From Bacillota bacterium (GTDB taxonomy: Bacteria > Bacillota > Clostridia > Christensenellales > CAG-138): a stretch of 64,000 bases of DNA. The notes under the pieces were generated by a model. That model searched no databases and was not told the origin of the DNA. It was given only the letters and a program-made list of their open reading frames with translations. How positions within the stretch are numbered: the stretch's first letter is position 1; each line of letters begins with the position of its first letter. The position numbers and the translations under genes were made by a program. Shown here in pieces: positions 31,786-39,973 of the stretch. Where the stretch lies: contig JAEXEN010000027.1 in assembly GCA_023400985.1 (NCBI GenBank), positions 124,001 through 188,000 of the forward strand. The letters run 5' to 3'.

Positions 31786-31836
31786 CCAAGTAATTTACTC
31801 GGCATTGTTGACAGGCGATTTTTGTCGTGGTAAAGT
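31786..31836 (+). promoter_or_regulatory. isc operon promoter and likely Rrf2/IscR operator
   Basis: TTGACA (31808-31813) and TAAAGT (31831-31836) have a 17-base spacer. Just upstream, CCAAGTAA-T-TTACTCGG (31786-31802) is a near-perfect inverted repeat with one mismatch. An Rrf2-family regulator is the first gene of the operon, so autoregulation through this site is the natural inference. Confidence 0.75.
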
Positions 31837-31885
31837 TGCAATGGGTAAAATCCAAGCAGTTTGATAGGAATTGGAGGCGCGCTTT

Positions 31886-32335
31886 ATGAAGATTTCCACC
31901 CGCGGCCGCTACGGCCTGAAAGCCATGGTGGATTTGGCCGTGGAGTACGGAAACGGCACCGTAAGCACGGCCTCCTTGGCCGCGCAGCAGGGCATCAGCG
32001 AGGCGTATCTCGAACAGCTTATCGCGTCTCTTAAAAAGGCGGGGCTCGTGAATGCTACGCGCGGCGCGCAGGGCGGCTACGCGCTTTCCCGCGCGCCCGA
32101 AAGGATCGACGTAGGGGAAATTTTGCGCGCGCTCGAGGGCACGACCGATCTTATAAGCTGCGTCGGCGTCGAAAGGGTGAGCTGCGATAATGCGTGCAGC
32201 TGCTCGGCGAGGCCGCTGTGGCTCAAGCTGCAATCGAAGATCAACGACGTTCTGTCCACCACCACGCTCAAGGATATGGCGGAGGACTATAAAGTTCAAA
32301 TGAGGCGGTGTGAAAACAATGAGAGTTTATCTTGA
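31886..32335 (+). CDS. iscR: Rrf2-family transcriptional regulator, IscR-like
   Basis: A 149-residue regulator. The winged helix begins MKISTRGRYGLKAMVDLAVE and includes ISEAYLEQLIASLKKAGLV and RGAQGGYALSR. Cysteines in SCVGVERVSCDNACSC lie where IscR-type proteins bind a 2Fe-2S cluster, so iron-sulfur sensing is likely. The start is the ATG at 31886 behind TTGGAGG. It overlaps iscS by 17 bases, which ties it to iron-sulfur cluster assembly. It is named iscR by context and cysteines; CymR-like control cannot be excluded. Confidence 0.88.
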   Translation: MKISTRGRYGLKAMVDLAVEYGNGTVSTASLAAQQGISEAYLEQLIASLKKAGLVNATRGAQGGYALSRAPERIDVGEILRALEGTTDLISCVGVERVSCDNACSCSARPLWLKLQSKINDVLSTTTLKDMAEDYKVQMRRCENNESLS

Positions 32336-33494
32336 CAATGCGGCGACGACCGCGCTATCCCCCAAGGTCCTTGAAAAGATGATGCCGTACATGACGGAGT
32401 TTTACGGCAACCCGTCGAGCATCCACTCCTTCGGGCGGGACGCCAAAAAGGGAGTGGACCGCGCGAGAGAGCAGGTCGCAAAGGCCCTCAGCGCAAAGCC
32501 GGAGGAGATCGTGTTCACGGCGGGCGGCACGGAAAGCGACAACACGGTACTTTTAGGCGTATTGCAACGCTATAAAAACAAGGGGAACCATATCATCACC
32601 ACCGCCGTTGAGCACCATGCGGTGCTTCATACCTGCGAACAGCTCGAAAAAAACGGGCTGGCGACGGTCACGTACCTGCCCGTAGATGCTTACGGGCGCA
32701 TCACCGCGCAGCAGGTGAAAGACGCCATCACCGAAAAAACCGTTCTTGTGAGCGTGATGTTCGCAAACAACGAGGTGGGAACCATACAGCCCATCGCGGA
32801 GATCGGCAAGGTATGCCGCGAAAAAGGCGTTTTATTTCATACCGACGCCGTGCAGGCCGTGGGCCATGTGCCTGTGGACGTACAGGCGCTCAATTTGGAT
32901 TTTCTGTCCCTTTCCGCGCATAAATTTCACGGCCCCAAGGGCGTGGGCGCGCTGTATGTCAGGAAGGGCGTAAAAATACCCTCGCTCCTTACGGGCGGCG
33001 CGCAGGAGAAAAACCGCCGCGCGGGCACGGAAAACACGCCGGGCATCGTAGGCTTGGGCGAGGCGATAGAGCTTGCCGTCGCCAACATGGACGAAACGGC
33101 TAAGCGCATGACATATCTTCGCGATAAGCTCATCCGCGAGATCCCCAAGCGCATCCCCGAGGTAAAATTGAACGGTCACCCCACGGAGCGCGTGCCCAAC
33201 AACGTGAACTTCAGCATCCGCTACATCGAGGGCGAGTCCATATTGCTGCTTCTCGATCTTAACGGCATCGCCGGCTCGAGCGGCAGCGCCTGCACCTCGG
33301 GCTCGCTCGATCCCTCGCATGTGCTTCTCGCCATGGGACTGCCCCACGAGATCGCGCATGGCTCGCTCCGCCTTTCGTTGGGCGACGATACCACCGAGGA
33401 GGAGATCGATTACGTGCTCGAAACGCTCCCCAAGGTTGTGGAAAAGCTTCGTGCGATGTCGCCGCTTTATATTGTTCCCCCTGCTAAACCCTGA
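32319..33494 (+). CDS. iscS: cysteine desulfurase (NifS/IscS)
   Basis: A 391-residue PLP enzyme that takes sulfur from cysteine as a persulfide for iron-sulfur clusters and other thio-cofactors. It begins MRVYLDNAATTALSPKVLEK. The PLP lysine is in SLSAHKFHGPKGVGALYVRK-type sequence (HKFHGPKG), and the catalytic-Cys loop is GSSGSACTSGSLDPSHVL. The start is the ATG at 32319; a GTG three codons earlier is also possible. It pairs with iscU 185 bases downstream. Confidence 0.96.
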   Translation: MRVYLDNAATTALSPKVLEKMMPYMTEFYGNPSSIHSFGRDAKKGVDRAREQVAKALSAKPEEIVFTAGGTESDNTVLLGVLQRYKNKGNHIITTAVEHHAVLHTCEQLEKNGLATVTYLPVDAYGRITAQQVKDAITEKTVLVSVMFANNEVGTIQPIAEIGKVCREKGVLFHTDAVQAVGHVPVDVQALNLDFLSLSAHKFHGPKGVGALYVRKGVKIPSLLTGGAQEKNRRAGTENTPGIVGLGEAIELAVANMDETAKRMTYLRDKLIREIPKRIPEVKLNGHPTERVPNNVNFSIRYIEGESILLLLDLNGIAGSSGSACTSGSLDPSHVLLAMGLPHEIAHGSLRLSLGDDTTEEEIDYVLETLPKVVEKLRAMSPLYIVPPAKP

Positions 33495-33679
33495 AATATC
33501 TTGGCAGTCTATTTGCCGCCTGTCCGCGTTAAAAATGCCTGGAATACGTGCCGGTATGCCTGCGCTTTTTTCCTTGGCTGACGCCAAATATCCTCGCCAG
33601 TCTAAATCCATGATTTAGTTGGTGAAACAATACCACGTAAACTGAGAATGCGAACTGAGAATGTAAGGAGGAATCTTTT

Positions 33680-34072
33680 ATGTATACCGAAAAAGTTCTG
33701 GACCATTTCGAGCATCCCCGCAATGTGGGCGAAATAAAAGACGCCAACGGCGTAGGCATGGTCGGCAACGCCAAATGCGGCGATATTATGCAGATGTTCA
33801 TTAAGGTCAACGGCGATGGCATCATCGAGGACGTGGGCTTCAAAACCTTCGGCTGCGGCGCGGCCGTGGCCACAAGCTCCATGGCGACCGAGCTCATCAA
33901 GGGCAAGAGCGTGGACGACGCGTTAAAGCTCACCAACACCGCCGTGGTGGAAGCGCTCGAAGGCCTGCCGCCCGTAAAGATACACTGCTCTGTTCTCGCC
34001 GAAGAGGCCATCAAAGCCGCCATCGACGATTACCGCAAAAAGAAGGCGGAGGGCGAAGTGGAAGCGCACTGA
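33680..34072 (+). CDS. iscU: iron-sulfur cluster scaffold IscU/NifU-like
   Basis: A 130-residue scaffold on which 2Fe-2S clusters are built before transfer. Cluster-ligand cysteines are in NAKCGDIMQMFIKV, FKTFGCGAAVATSS and VKIHCSVLAEEAI, and the Asp after the first Cys is kept. The start is the ATG at 33680 behind GTAAGGAGG. The gap before it has the direct repeat AACTGAGAATG twice (near 33640 and 33651) but no clear promoter, so it is probably read with iscS. Confidence 0.96.
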   Translation: MYTEKVLDHFEHPRNVGEIKDANGVGMVGNAKCGDIMQMFIKVNGDGIIEDVGFKTFGCGAAVATSSMATELIKGKSVDDALKLTNTAVVEALEGLPPVKIHCSVLAEEAIKAAIDDYRKKKAEGEVEAH

Positions 34073-34087
34073 AGCCGATAAAGATAT

Positions 34088-34126
34088 GAACGCGGCGGCA
34101 TGAAATCATGTCGCCGCGTTCTTTAT
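34088..34126. terminator. bidirectional terminator built from a palindromic repeat
   Basis: GAACGCGGCGGCATGAAATC pairs with the following ATGTCGCCGCGTTC, with an inner GCATGAAATCATGT identical in style to the short palindrome family. CTTTAT follows it. It sits between the convergent iscU and VanZ genes, so the repeat seems to have been taken up as their shared terminator. Confidence 0.75.
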
Positions 34127-34139
34127 GATAATTCCAACT

Positions 34140-35552
34140 TCATCTCATCGCCGGTACCCATAGATCTATGTGATGACTTTCGCCTGCGGCGGAAACAGTG
34201 CAGGAGAACCGGTACATGGGCAGATAGAAACCCTTCGAATCGAGCGTATAGTCGAGTGCGATATCCTCTACGGAAAGTGCGGAAACATCTTCGGGCAGGT
34301 AATTGGGCCCGGCCTCTCCGCTTGCGAGCCGTGCGTAGGCCTCCGCTTCGCTTATGATTCCGCAGCCGCGATAAGATTCGAAGGCAAGAATTTTGTTGTT
34401 GACGTCCTTCACCGTGCCGTCGGCATAATAGCTGCAGCTCAGCGTGCCGTCCATGGCCGTATCGCCGGATGTGACCATGTCGGCGGTGAAGGTGTAAATA
34501 CCGTCGCCGGCATCCGAAAACGTGCAGGCCTCGGGCGGCTCCGCGTTAAGCTTTCGTAAAGCGTCGCGGACTGTGCTCTCATCCGCGTCGGCGATGGGTT
34601 TCATGTCGTCCTGATACATGGAAAAATCGGTATAGCGGTAGGTGCTCCCCATATAAGTGACGGTGAGGATGACGCTTCGGTTTTCTCCATAATAATATGC
34701 CGATTCGTCGTAGATGATGGTCATCGTATCATCAAGCGTCGTACCCGAGGCGGCAAAAAGCGATTGCGCGAGCTTTTTTGTATCCTGCCGGCTTGCAACG
34801 GCAGAACGGTAAATCTTTGCGCTTCCGTCTTCTTCGGAAAAAGAAGTTTCGGAGGAAAGCGCTATGCTTTTCATGTCCGTCCGCGCACTGTACATTGCGG
34901 GAAGGTTGCCAAACTCCTGCAGAGAATACGCCGCGAAGATGCCGGAAAAAGTGAGACATGTCAAGAGAAGCGGAGCAAGGTAGCCGACCATCTTTTTTGT
35001 GGGCAGCTTTTCCTTTTTGACGATGGCGAGAAACACCATACAGAGCCCGAAGCCGATGGCAACGCCGAGCGTGTTGCCGATGAGATCGTCCGTTTCAAAA
35101 ATGCCCCTCGAGGTAAAAAGCTGTGTAAGCTCCACCGAGAGAGAGAAAAGGAAACCGCACAGAACCGTGCGCCAAAGCTTTTGAAAAAACCGTCCCCAAA
35201 GGGGGAGCAAAAAGCCGAACGGCACGAACAGCAAAATGTTGAGGAGTATGTTGCGCCAATCTGCAGCCGACCAATTGTTCCACGCCTGCACGTAGGAAGC
35301 AAACGGCTGCAACACTACATTGCCGTTATACCCGCCGATGCGCAAAAGCACCGCGCATAAGACCACTGCAAGGTAGCATACGCTCACAAGAAAAAGCAAT
35401 ACCGTGTGCGCCTTGAGCTGTTTTATACCTTTCATGAGCTTTTTGTAGAGAAAAAAGTAGCCGATGAAGAACAGCGCTGCGAGCACGGCGGCCACAATAG
35501 CGCCCAATAACAGATACGGTTTTACGAAGTCTATGATCTGTGCGATGCTCAT
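34140..35552 (-). CDS. VanZ-family membrane protein with long C-terminal extracytoplasmic domain
   Basis: A 470-residue protein. The first about 210 residues hold five or so membrane helices and the VanZ signature WRNILLNILLFVPFGFLLPL and ELTQLFTSRGIFETDDLIGN. In other bacteria VanZ-domain proteins are linked to low-level teicoplanin resistance and envelope stress. One more helix (about 195-215) leads to a 250-residue tail rich in YADGTVKDVNN- and YTFTADMVTSGD-like strands, probably outside the cell and without a known family. The start is the ATG at 35552, preceded on the minus strand by GGAGGGG. Confidence 0.85.
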   Translation of the reverse strand: MSIAQIIDFVKPYLLLGAIVAAVLAALFFIGYFFLYKKLMKGIKQLKAHTVLLFLVSVCYLAVVLCAVLLRIGGYNGNVVLQPFASYVQAWNNWSAADWRNILLNILLFVPFGFLLPLWGRFFQKLWRTVLCGFLFSLSVELTQLFTSRGIFETDDLIGNTLGVAIGFGLCMVFLAIVKKEKLPTKKMVGYLAPLLLTCLTFSGIFAAYSLQEFGNLPAMYSARTDMKSIALSSETSFSEEDGSAKIYRSAVASRQDTKKLAQSLFAASGTTLDDTMTIIYDESAYYYGENRSVILTVTYMGSTYRYTDFSMYQDDMKPIADADESTVRDALRKLNAEPPEACTFSDAGDGIYTFTADMVTSGDTAMDGTLSCSYYADGTVKDVNNKILAFESYRGCGIISEAEAYARLASGEAGPNYLPEDVSALSVEDIALDYTLDSKGFYLPMYRFSCTVSAAGESHHIDLWVPAMR

Positions 35553-35720
35553 ACTTCCCCTCCGGCAGAAAGTTTATTTTTACCAGCATAGCATGTCTAA
35601 TCCAAAATTAAATGAACATACTGTAAATTAGCGCCGCTCTGCCCAACATATCCCATCCATAACAGGCCTTCCTTCCGCGCAAACTAGCAGCAAGCACCTG
35701 TATTGAAAGGAGATATCGTT

Positions 35721-35879
35721 ATGAAAGCCGTACCGCTCGTGATTGGCATGGCCGCGGGCATTACCATTGCCTCCGCGGCGCTCATGTCTATGTATCCGGA
35801 TGTTTCGCGACGCATGCTGCGCGATTCGAGAAAGGCAGCGAGGTGCACGAAAAGGGCCGTAGGACGCGTATTCAATTAG
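35721..35879 (+). CDS. small single-pass membrane protein
   Basis: A 52-residue open frame with a strong AAGGAGAT ribosome binding site. It begins MKAVPLVIGMAAGITIASAA, a hydrophobic N-terminal helix, followed by a short linker and a basic C-terminal half rich in Arg and Lys (residues about 30-49). It resembles small YtxH-like or anchor proteins only in layout; no family is recognised. A perfect terminator lies 13 bases after the stop codon, supporting a real transcript. Confidence 0.65.
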   Translation: MKAVPLVIGMAAGITIASAALMSMYPDVSRRMLRDSRKAARCTKRAVGRVFN

Positions 35880-35891
35880 CGCTCCGCGCTT

Positions 35892-35921
35892 CAAAAAAGT
35901 GCCGCTTGCGGCACTTTTTTG
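35892..35921. terminator. terminator after the small membrane protein gene
   Basis: CAAAAAAGTGCCGC-TTGCGGCACTTTTTTG is a long stem with A- and T-runs on either side, usable in both directions. Confidence 0.93.
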
Positions 35922-35929
35922 AGCAGGGG

Positions 35930-36300
35930 GTTTTTCACATCCGCCTGTCGCACTTTAGCGCTCCCACCCTCCGGGTACTACTGATGTCGCCTATGGTGAC
36001 AATTAAGGTTGCGGGCGGCGGATGTGAAAGGAACGAAAGGCTACACCTTTCATCCGTTCCGGCACGCAAGGCCGCAGGCCTTGGCCCGAAGGGCTCCGGC
36101 TTCGCCGGACGCGTACACGCCGCCGAAGCCGGAATAAAGTAAGGGGCGCGGCCCTTTAATAGTCCCTAGGAGTTTCGGGGGTTTCGGCCCCCGGGCCCCC
36201 GGGACGGCTTAGCCGTTCCACAAAGATGTGGATGCACGCGATGTAACGTTCCGTTGTAGGGGCGGATAGTATTCGCCAGCGACCTCTGCCCTTGCCGCTT
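35930..36300 (+). repeat. composite hairpin repeat, copy 4
   Basis: No gene is seen between 35880 and 36509. The stretch holds CACATCCGCC...GGCGGATGTG (35937-36027) as an outer inverted repeat. Then come the composite modules: AAAGGCTACACCTTTC, AAGGCCGCAGGCCTTGGCC, GGCTCCGGCTTCGCCGG with CCGCCGAAGCCGG, TAAGGGGCGCGGCCCTTTA, GGGGGTTTCGGCCCCCGGG and GACGGCTTAGCCGTTC. It ends with GTAGGGGCGGATAGTATTCG of the short family. Confidence 0.85.
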
Positions 36301-36509
36301 GTTACCGCCAAGGCAACGTTGTCCTTTACGCGTTAAATTTATTTCCGCGCTTTCGGGAACCTGCCTGGCCGCAGCTTCGTTTTATAAACAGGTTTTCATT
36401 TTTTTATAAAAACGACGGCATTGTTAAATTTTCCCTGCCGCCTATGAAAAATGCGCCGCATCATGTATAATAATAAAAAAGATGCATGAAAGCGGAAAGG
36501 AGTAACGCC

Positions 36510-36782
36510 ATGCCGGATAATACCAACGAGACCATGCACTTTTCCATCCCTCGGGATAAGAGCACAGCCAACGAGGTACTTATGAGCGTATACTCCGCCA
36601 TGAGGGAAAAGGGCTACGACCCCGTGAACCAGATCGTCGGCTACCTCATAAGCGGCGACCCGACGTATATAACGAGCCACAACAATGCCCGCTATCGCAT
36701 CCGTATGCTCGAACGGGACGAGCTCCTCGAAGAGCTCGTGCGTTTTTACGCCGAGCATAATTCGCCGGAGGGCGAGGAGTAA
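36510..36782 (+). CDS. ireB: IreB-family regulatory phosphoprotein (UPF0297)
   Basis: A 90-residue protein. The core KSTANEVLMSVYSAMREKGY and DPVNQIVGYLISGDPTYITS, followed by NARYRIRMLERDELLEELV, is diagnostic. In Enterococcus, IreB is a target of the Ser/Thr kinase IreK and lowers cephalosporin resistance. The kinase is not in this window. The start is the ATG at 36510 behind GGAAAGGAGT. It leads the widespread ireB-ruvX-DUF1292 operon. TATAAT at 36466-36471 may be its -10 box, with only a weak -35. Confidence 0.95.
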   Translation: MPDNTNETMHFSIPRDKSTANEVLMSVYSAMREKGYDPVNQIVGYLISGDPTYITSHNNARYRIRMLERDELLEELVRFYAEHNSPEGEE

Positions 36783-36800
36783 GAACCTTTGTGATCCATA

Positions 36801-36830
36801 CGGGGCGCGCGCATGCGCGCCCCGTTTTAA
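36801..36830 (+). terminator. perfect hairpin between ireB and ruvX
   Basis: ACGGGGCGCGC (36801-36811) pairs with GCGCGCCCCGT (36816-36826) around GCAT, followed by TTTTAA. It should reduce read-through from ireB into ruvX. Confidence 0.8.
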
Positions 36831-36856
36831 CGCGAAACTATATTAAGGGGGGCTTT

Positions 36857-37279
36857 ATGCTACGCATCCTCGCGCTCGACGTGGGCGAGAAACGCATCGG
36901 CGTTGCGGTGAGCGATGCTTTGGGCATCACCGCGCAAGGCCTTGAAACCTATACGAGGACGGGCGATACCGAAAAGGACGCCGCCTATATTTTGAAGCTG
37001 GCCGAAGGCTATGCGCCCGTGCGGCTTTTATTCGGCATGCCCCGCAACATGGACGGGAGCTACGGCTTTCAGGCCGAGCGCGTGAAGGAGTTTGCAAACG
37101 CGGTGCTTGGGAACTACACGGGAGAGCACGCGTTTTACGACGAGCGGCTCACCACCGTTTCCGCCGAGCGTGTGCTCATGGAGGCCGAGATGCCATGGCA
37201 GAAACGCCGCAAGGTGGTGGATAAGCTCGCCGCGGTGGTGATCTTGCAGGGGTATCTCGCATCGAATCCGAAGCTATGA
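36857..37279 (+). CDS. ruvX: putative pre-16S rRNA nuclease / Holliday junction resolvase RuvX (YqgF)
   Basis: A 140-residue RNase-H-fold protein. Motifs: RILALDVGEKRIGVAVSDAL at the N-terminus with the first catalytic Asp, LLFGMPRNMDGSYG, and FYDERLTTVSAERVL with the second acidic site. KVVDKLAAVVILQGYL carries the third. YqgF is needed for 16S rRNA 5' processing in E. coli; the junction-resolvase role is debated. The start is the ATG at 36857 after AAGGGGGGC. It is followed 22 bases later by the DUF1292 gene. Confidence 0.95.
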   Translation: MLRILALDVGEKRIGVAVSDALGITAQGLETYTRTGDTEKDAAYILKLAEGYAPVRLLFGMPRNMDGSYGFQAERVKEFANAVLGNYTGEHAFYDERLTTVSAERVLMEAEMPWQKRRKVVDKLAAVVILQGYLASNPKL

Positions 37280-37301
37280 AAGAAAAGGAAGGAAGTTCCC
37301 C

Positions 37302-37580
37302 ATGGACGAACTGAATGTAAACGACGAAGTGGTGCTGCTCGACGAGAACGGCAGCGAGGAGCGCTTTTTGCATGTGCTCACGTTTTTGTACGAGGGCGAG
37401 CGCTATGTGGCGCTTGAACCCGCAGATCAGGAGGACGACGATGAAGAGGCCGAAGTCGTCATTTTAAAGGTCGTGAGCAAAGACGGGGAGGACAGTTACG
37501 TCTCCATCGACAACGAAATTTTGCTCGATGAGGTATTCGACGAATTTCTTACGCTGATGGACGAGGTGGAAGGCGAATAA
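37302..37580 (+). CDS. DUF1292-domain protein
   Basis: A 92-residue very acidic protein (many Asp and Glu in its middle, EDDDEEAE). The pattern VVLLDENGSEERFLHVLTFL ... YVALEPADQEDDDEEAEVVI matches the DUF1292 family. The family nearly always follows ireB and ruvX in Firmicutes, as here, but its function is unknown. The start is the ATG at 37302 behind AAGGAAGGAAG. The next promoter begins directly after its stop codon. Confidence 0.93.
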   Translation: MDELNVNDEVVLLDENGSEERFLHVLTFLYEGERYVALEPADQEDDDEEAEVVILKVVSKDGEDSYVSIDNEILLDEVFDEFLTLMDEVEGE

Positions 37581-37583
37581 TCC

Positions 37584-37613
37584 TTGCATTGTCGATCCCG
37601 ATTATGCTATAAT
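37584..37613 (+). promoter_or_regulatory. rpsB: rpsB promoter
   Basis: TTGCAT (37584-37589) and TATAAT (37608-37613) with an 18-base spacer. The leader of about 140 nt to rpsB carries a GCGGCG-GACGGA-CGCCGC hairpin near 37630-37647, a candidate site for S2 autocontrol, which is not proved. Confidence 0.78.
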
Positions 37614-37758
37614 CTTTCGGGTATGTGTGCGGCGGACGGACGCCGCAAATACGCACCCGCGCGGATCTTGCGCGCCGTGCCTTTCTTTTTGTGGAGAGGT
37701 TCGCGTTAAGAAACGATGCGCGGGGAGGAAAATAAAAACGAGGAGGAACCTTAATCTT

Positions 37759-38496
37759 ATGTCCGTGATTTCTATGAAACAGCTCCTTGAGGCCGGCGTG
37801 CACTTCGGTCACCAGACCCGCCGCTGGAACCCCAAAATGAAGGAGTACATCTTCACCGAGCGCAACGGCATCTACATCATCGACCTGCAAAAGACCGTTA
37901 AGAAGGCGGAGGAAGCCTATTACTTCATCCGTGACCTCGCCATGCAGGGCGAGTCGGTGCTCTTTGTAGGCACCAAGAAGCAGGCGCAGGAAAGTATCGA
38001 GCAGGAAGCCCGCCGCTGCGAAATGTTTTTCGTGAACCAGCGCTGGCTCGGCGGCATGCTCACCAACTTCAAGACCATGCAGTCCCGCGTGGCAAGGCTC
38101 CGCAAGATCGAAAAGATGGAAGCGGACGGCGATTTCGCGCTGCTTCCCAAGAAGGAAGTCATCAAGCTCAAGGCCGAGAGTGAAAAGCTCGAGAAGAACC
38201 TCGGCGGCATCAAGGATATGAAGCGCCTCCCGGGCGCCATGTTCGTAGTCGACCCGCGCAAGGAGCACATCGCCGTGATGGAAGCCCACGCGCTGGGCAT
38301 CCCCGTTGTCGCGATCGTCGATACCAACTGCGACCCCGACGAGGTCGATTATCCCATCCCGGGCAATGACGACGCCATCCGCGCGGTCAAGCTCATCGCC
38401 TCCAAGATCGCCGACGCGGTGCTTGAGGGCAAGCAGGGCGAGCAGATGGAATCCGCCGCCGAAGAAACCGCCAAAGCGGAAGAAGAAGACTTTTAA
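37759..38496 (+). CDS. rpsB: 30S ribosomal protein S2
   Basis: A 245-residue ribosomal protein. It begins MSVISMKQLLEAGVHFGHQT, and has RRWNPKMKEYIFTERNGIYI, RWLGGMLTNF and PIPGNDDAIRAVKLI, all S2 hallmarks. The start is the ATG at 37759 with GAGGAGGAA upstream; the open frame further up crosses the leader hairpin and lacks a good site. It begins the rpsB-tsf-pyrH-frr-uppS-cdsA-dxr-rseP-ispG-polC gene order of Firmicutes. Confidence 0.98.
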   Translation: MSVISMKQLLEAGVHFGHQTRRWNPKMKEYIFTERNGIYIIDLQKTVKKAEEAYYFIRDLAMQGESVLFVGTKKQAQESIEQEARRCEMFFVNQRWLGGMLTNFKTMQSRVARLRKIEKMEADGDFALLPKKEVIKLKAESEKLEKNLGGIKDMKRLPGAMFVVDPRKEHIAVMEAHALGIPVVAIVDTNCDPDEVDYPIPGNDDAIRAVKLIASKIADAVLEGKQGEQMESAAEETAKAEEEDF

Positions 38497-38516
38497 TCCT
38501 TGGGAGGTTTGCATAC

Positions 38517-39170
38517 ATGTTTACCGCTAAAGACGTAATGACCCTGCGCGAGTTGACCGGCGCGGGCATGATGGATTGCAAAAAAGCCCTCACCGAGTGT
38601 GACGGCAATATGGAAAAGGCCGCGGATTACCTCCGTGAGAAGAGCCTTGCGGGCAACGCCAAGAAGGCCGGCCGCATCGCCGCCGAAGGTATCGTCGATT
38701 CCTACGTCCACATGGGCGGCAAGATCGGCGTGCTCTTGGAGGTCAACTGCGAGACCGATTTCGTGGCTAAGAACGAAGCGTTCAAGACCCTTGTGCACGA
38801 TATCGCCATGCAGATAGCGGCCGCGAAGCCCACTTGCGTCAGCAAGGAGGAGGTCGATCAGTCCGATATCGAAAAGGAAAAGGAAATTCTCCGCGCGCAG
38901 GCGCTCAACGAGCCCAAGCCCAAGCCTGCAGCCATCATCGACAAGATGGTGGAAGGCCGCATCGAGAAATACTATAAAGAGGTCTGCCTCCTTGAGCAGC
39001 CCTTCGTGAAGGACCCCGAGCAGACCGTGCAGCAGCTCGTGAACGCGGCTTCCGCCAAGATCGGCGAGAAGATCAGCGTCCGCAGGTTCGTCCGCTACGA
39101 GATGGGAGAGGGCCTCGAAAAGAGGCAGGACAACTTCGCCGAAGAAGTCATGAGCCAGGTCAGCAAGTAA
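38517..39170 (+). CDS. tsf: elongation factor Ts
   Basis: A 217-residue nucleotide exchange factor for EF-Tu. It starts with the UBA-like TAKDVMTLRELTGAGMMDCK and has the core ILLEVNCETDFVAKNE-type motif (VNCETDFVAKNEAFK). At 217 residues it belongs to the short class with one core-domain repeat, common in Clostridia. The start is the ATG at 38517 behind GGGAGG. It lies 20 bases after rpsB and is followed by a strong terminator. Confidence 0.98.
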   Translation: MFTAKDVMTLRELTGAGMMDCKKALTECDGNMEKAADYLREKSLAGNAKKAGRIAAEGIVDSYVHMGGKIGVLLEVNCETDFVAKNEAFKTLVHDIAMQIAAAKPTCVSKEEVDQSDIEKEKEILRAQALNEPKPKPAAIIDKMVEGRIEKYYKEVCLLEQPFVKDPEQTVQQLVNAASAKIGEKISVRRFVRYEMGEGLEKRQDNFAEEVMSQVSK

Positions 39171-39176
39171 TTCCTG

Positions 39177-39208
39177 AAAAAGGAACACCTTCCGGTGTTC
39201 CTTTTTTT
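39177..39208 (+). terminator. tsf: terminator after tsf
   Basis: AAAAAGGAACACC-TTCC-GGTGTTCCTTTTTTT directly after the stop codon, a strong intrinsic terminator closing rpsB-tsf. Confidence 0.94.
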
Positions 39209-39253
39209 CATATCAAAAACAGGCATTTAATGAAACATTTGGGGGACGGACTT

Positions 39254-39961
39254 ATGGAAAACAACATTCGTTATAAGCGCATATCCTTGAAGCTTTCGGG
39301 CGAGGCGCTTGCGGGCAAAAACGACGTGCTCGATTTCAGGGCGGTGGAAAATATCGCGCGTCAGCTCAAGCTTTTACATGAAAGCGGCGTGGAGGTGGGC
39401 GTCACCGTCGGTGCGGGCAATATCTGGCGCGGCAGGAGCGGCGAAAAAATGGATCGCAACCGCGCCGACCACATGGGCATGCTCGCCACCATCATCAACT
39501 CGCTCGCGCTGCAGGACAGCCTTGAAAAGCTTGATGTGCCGTCGGTCGTGATGTCGTCGGTCGACGTGCCGCGCTTTTGTGAAAGTTATACCTCACGGGG
39601 CGCTTTGGCGGCTCTGAAAGAAGGAAGAGTGGTCATCTTCGCGGCGGGGAGCGGGCTCCCGTTCTTCTCGACCGATACGGCCGCCGCGCTCAAGGCGGCG
39701 GAGATGAGCGCGGATGCGCTGTTTTTAGCCAAAAACGTGGATGGTGTTTACTCCTGCGACCCGAACGGGAACAAATCCGCCGTACGCTATGAGCATCTGA
39801 CTTATAAGGAAGTTGTGGAAAAAGAACTGCACGCTACGGATCTTACTGCCATCACGCTGTGTATGGAGCAGAATATCCCTATCCTCGTATTCTCCATGAA
39901 GGAGGAAGGCTGCATTTTGCGCGCCGCATGCGGAGAAAACGTAGGTACGGTAATCAAATAA
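39254..39961 (+). CDS. pyrH: uridylate kinase (UMP kinase)
   Basis: A 235-residue amino-acid-kinase-family enzyme making UDP from UMP. It begins RYKRISLKLSGEALAG. The block VGAGNIWRGR is the phosphate-binding loop, and MGMLATIINSLALQDSLEKL is typical. FFSTDTAAALKAAEMSADAL marks the nucleotide part. The start is the ATG at 39254 after GGGGGACGG; the GTG/ATG codons just upstream have weaker sites. It follows the tsf terminator at 45 bases, and its promoter is not obvious. Confidence 0.97.
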   Translation: MENNIRYKRISLKLSGEALAGKNDVLDFRAVENIARQLKLLHESGVEVGVTVGAGNIWRGRSGEKMDRNRADHMGMLATIINSLALQDSLEKLDVPSVVMSSVDVPRFCESYTSRGALAALKEGRVVIFAAGSGLPFFSTDTAAALKAAEMSADALFLAKNVDGVYSCDPNGNKSAVRYEHLTYKEVVEKELHATDLTAITLCMEQNIPILVFSMKEEGCILRAACGENVGTVIK

Positions 39962-39973
39962 GGAGGAAAAACC

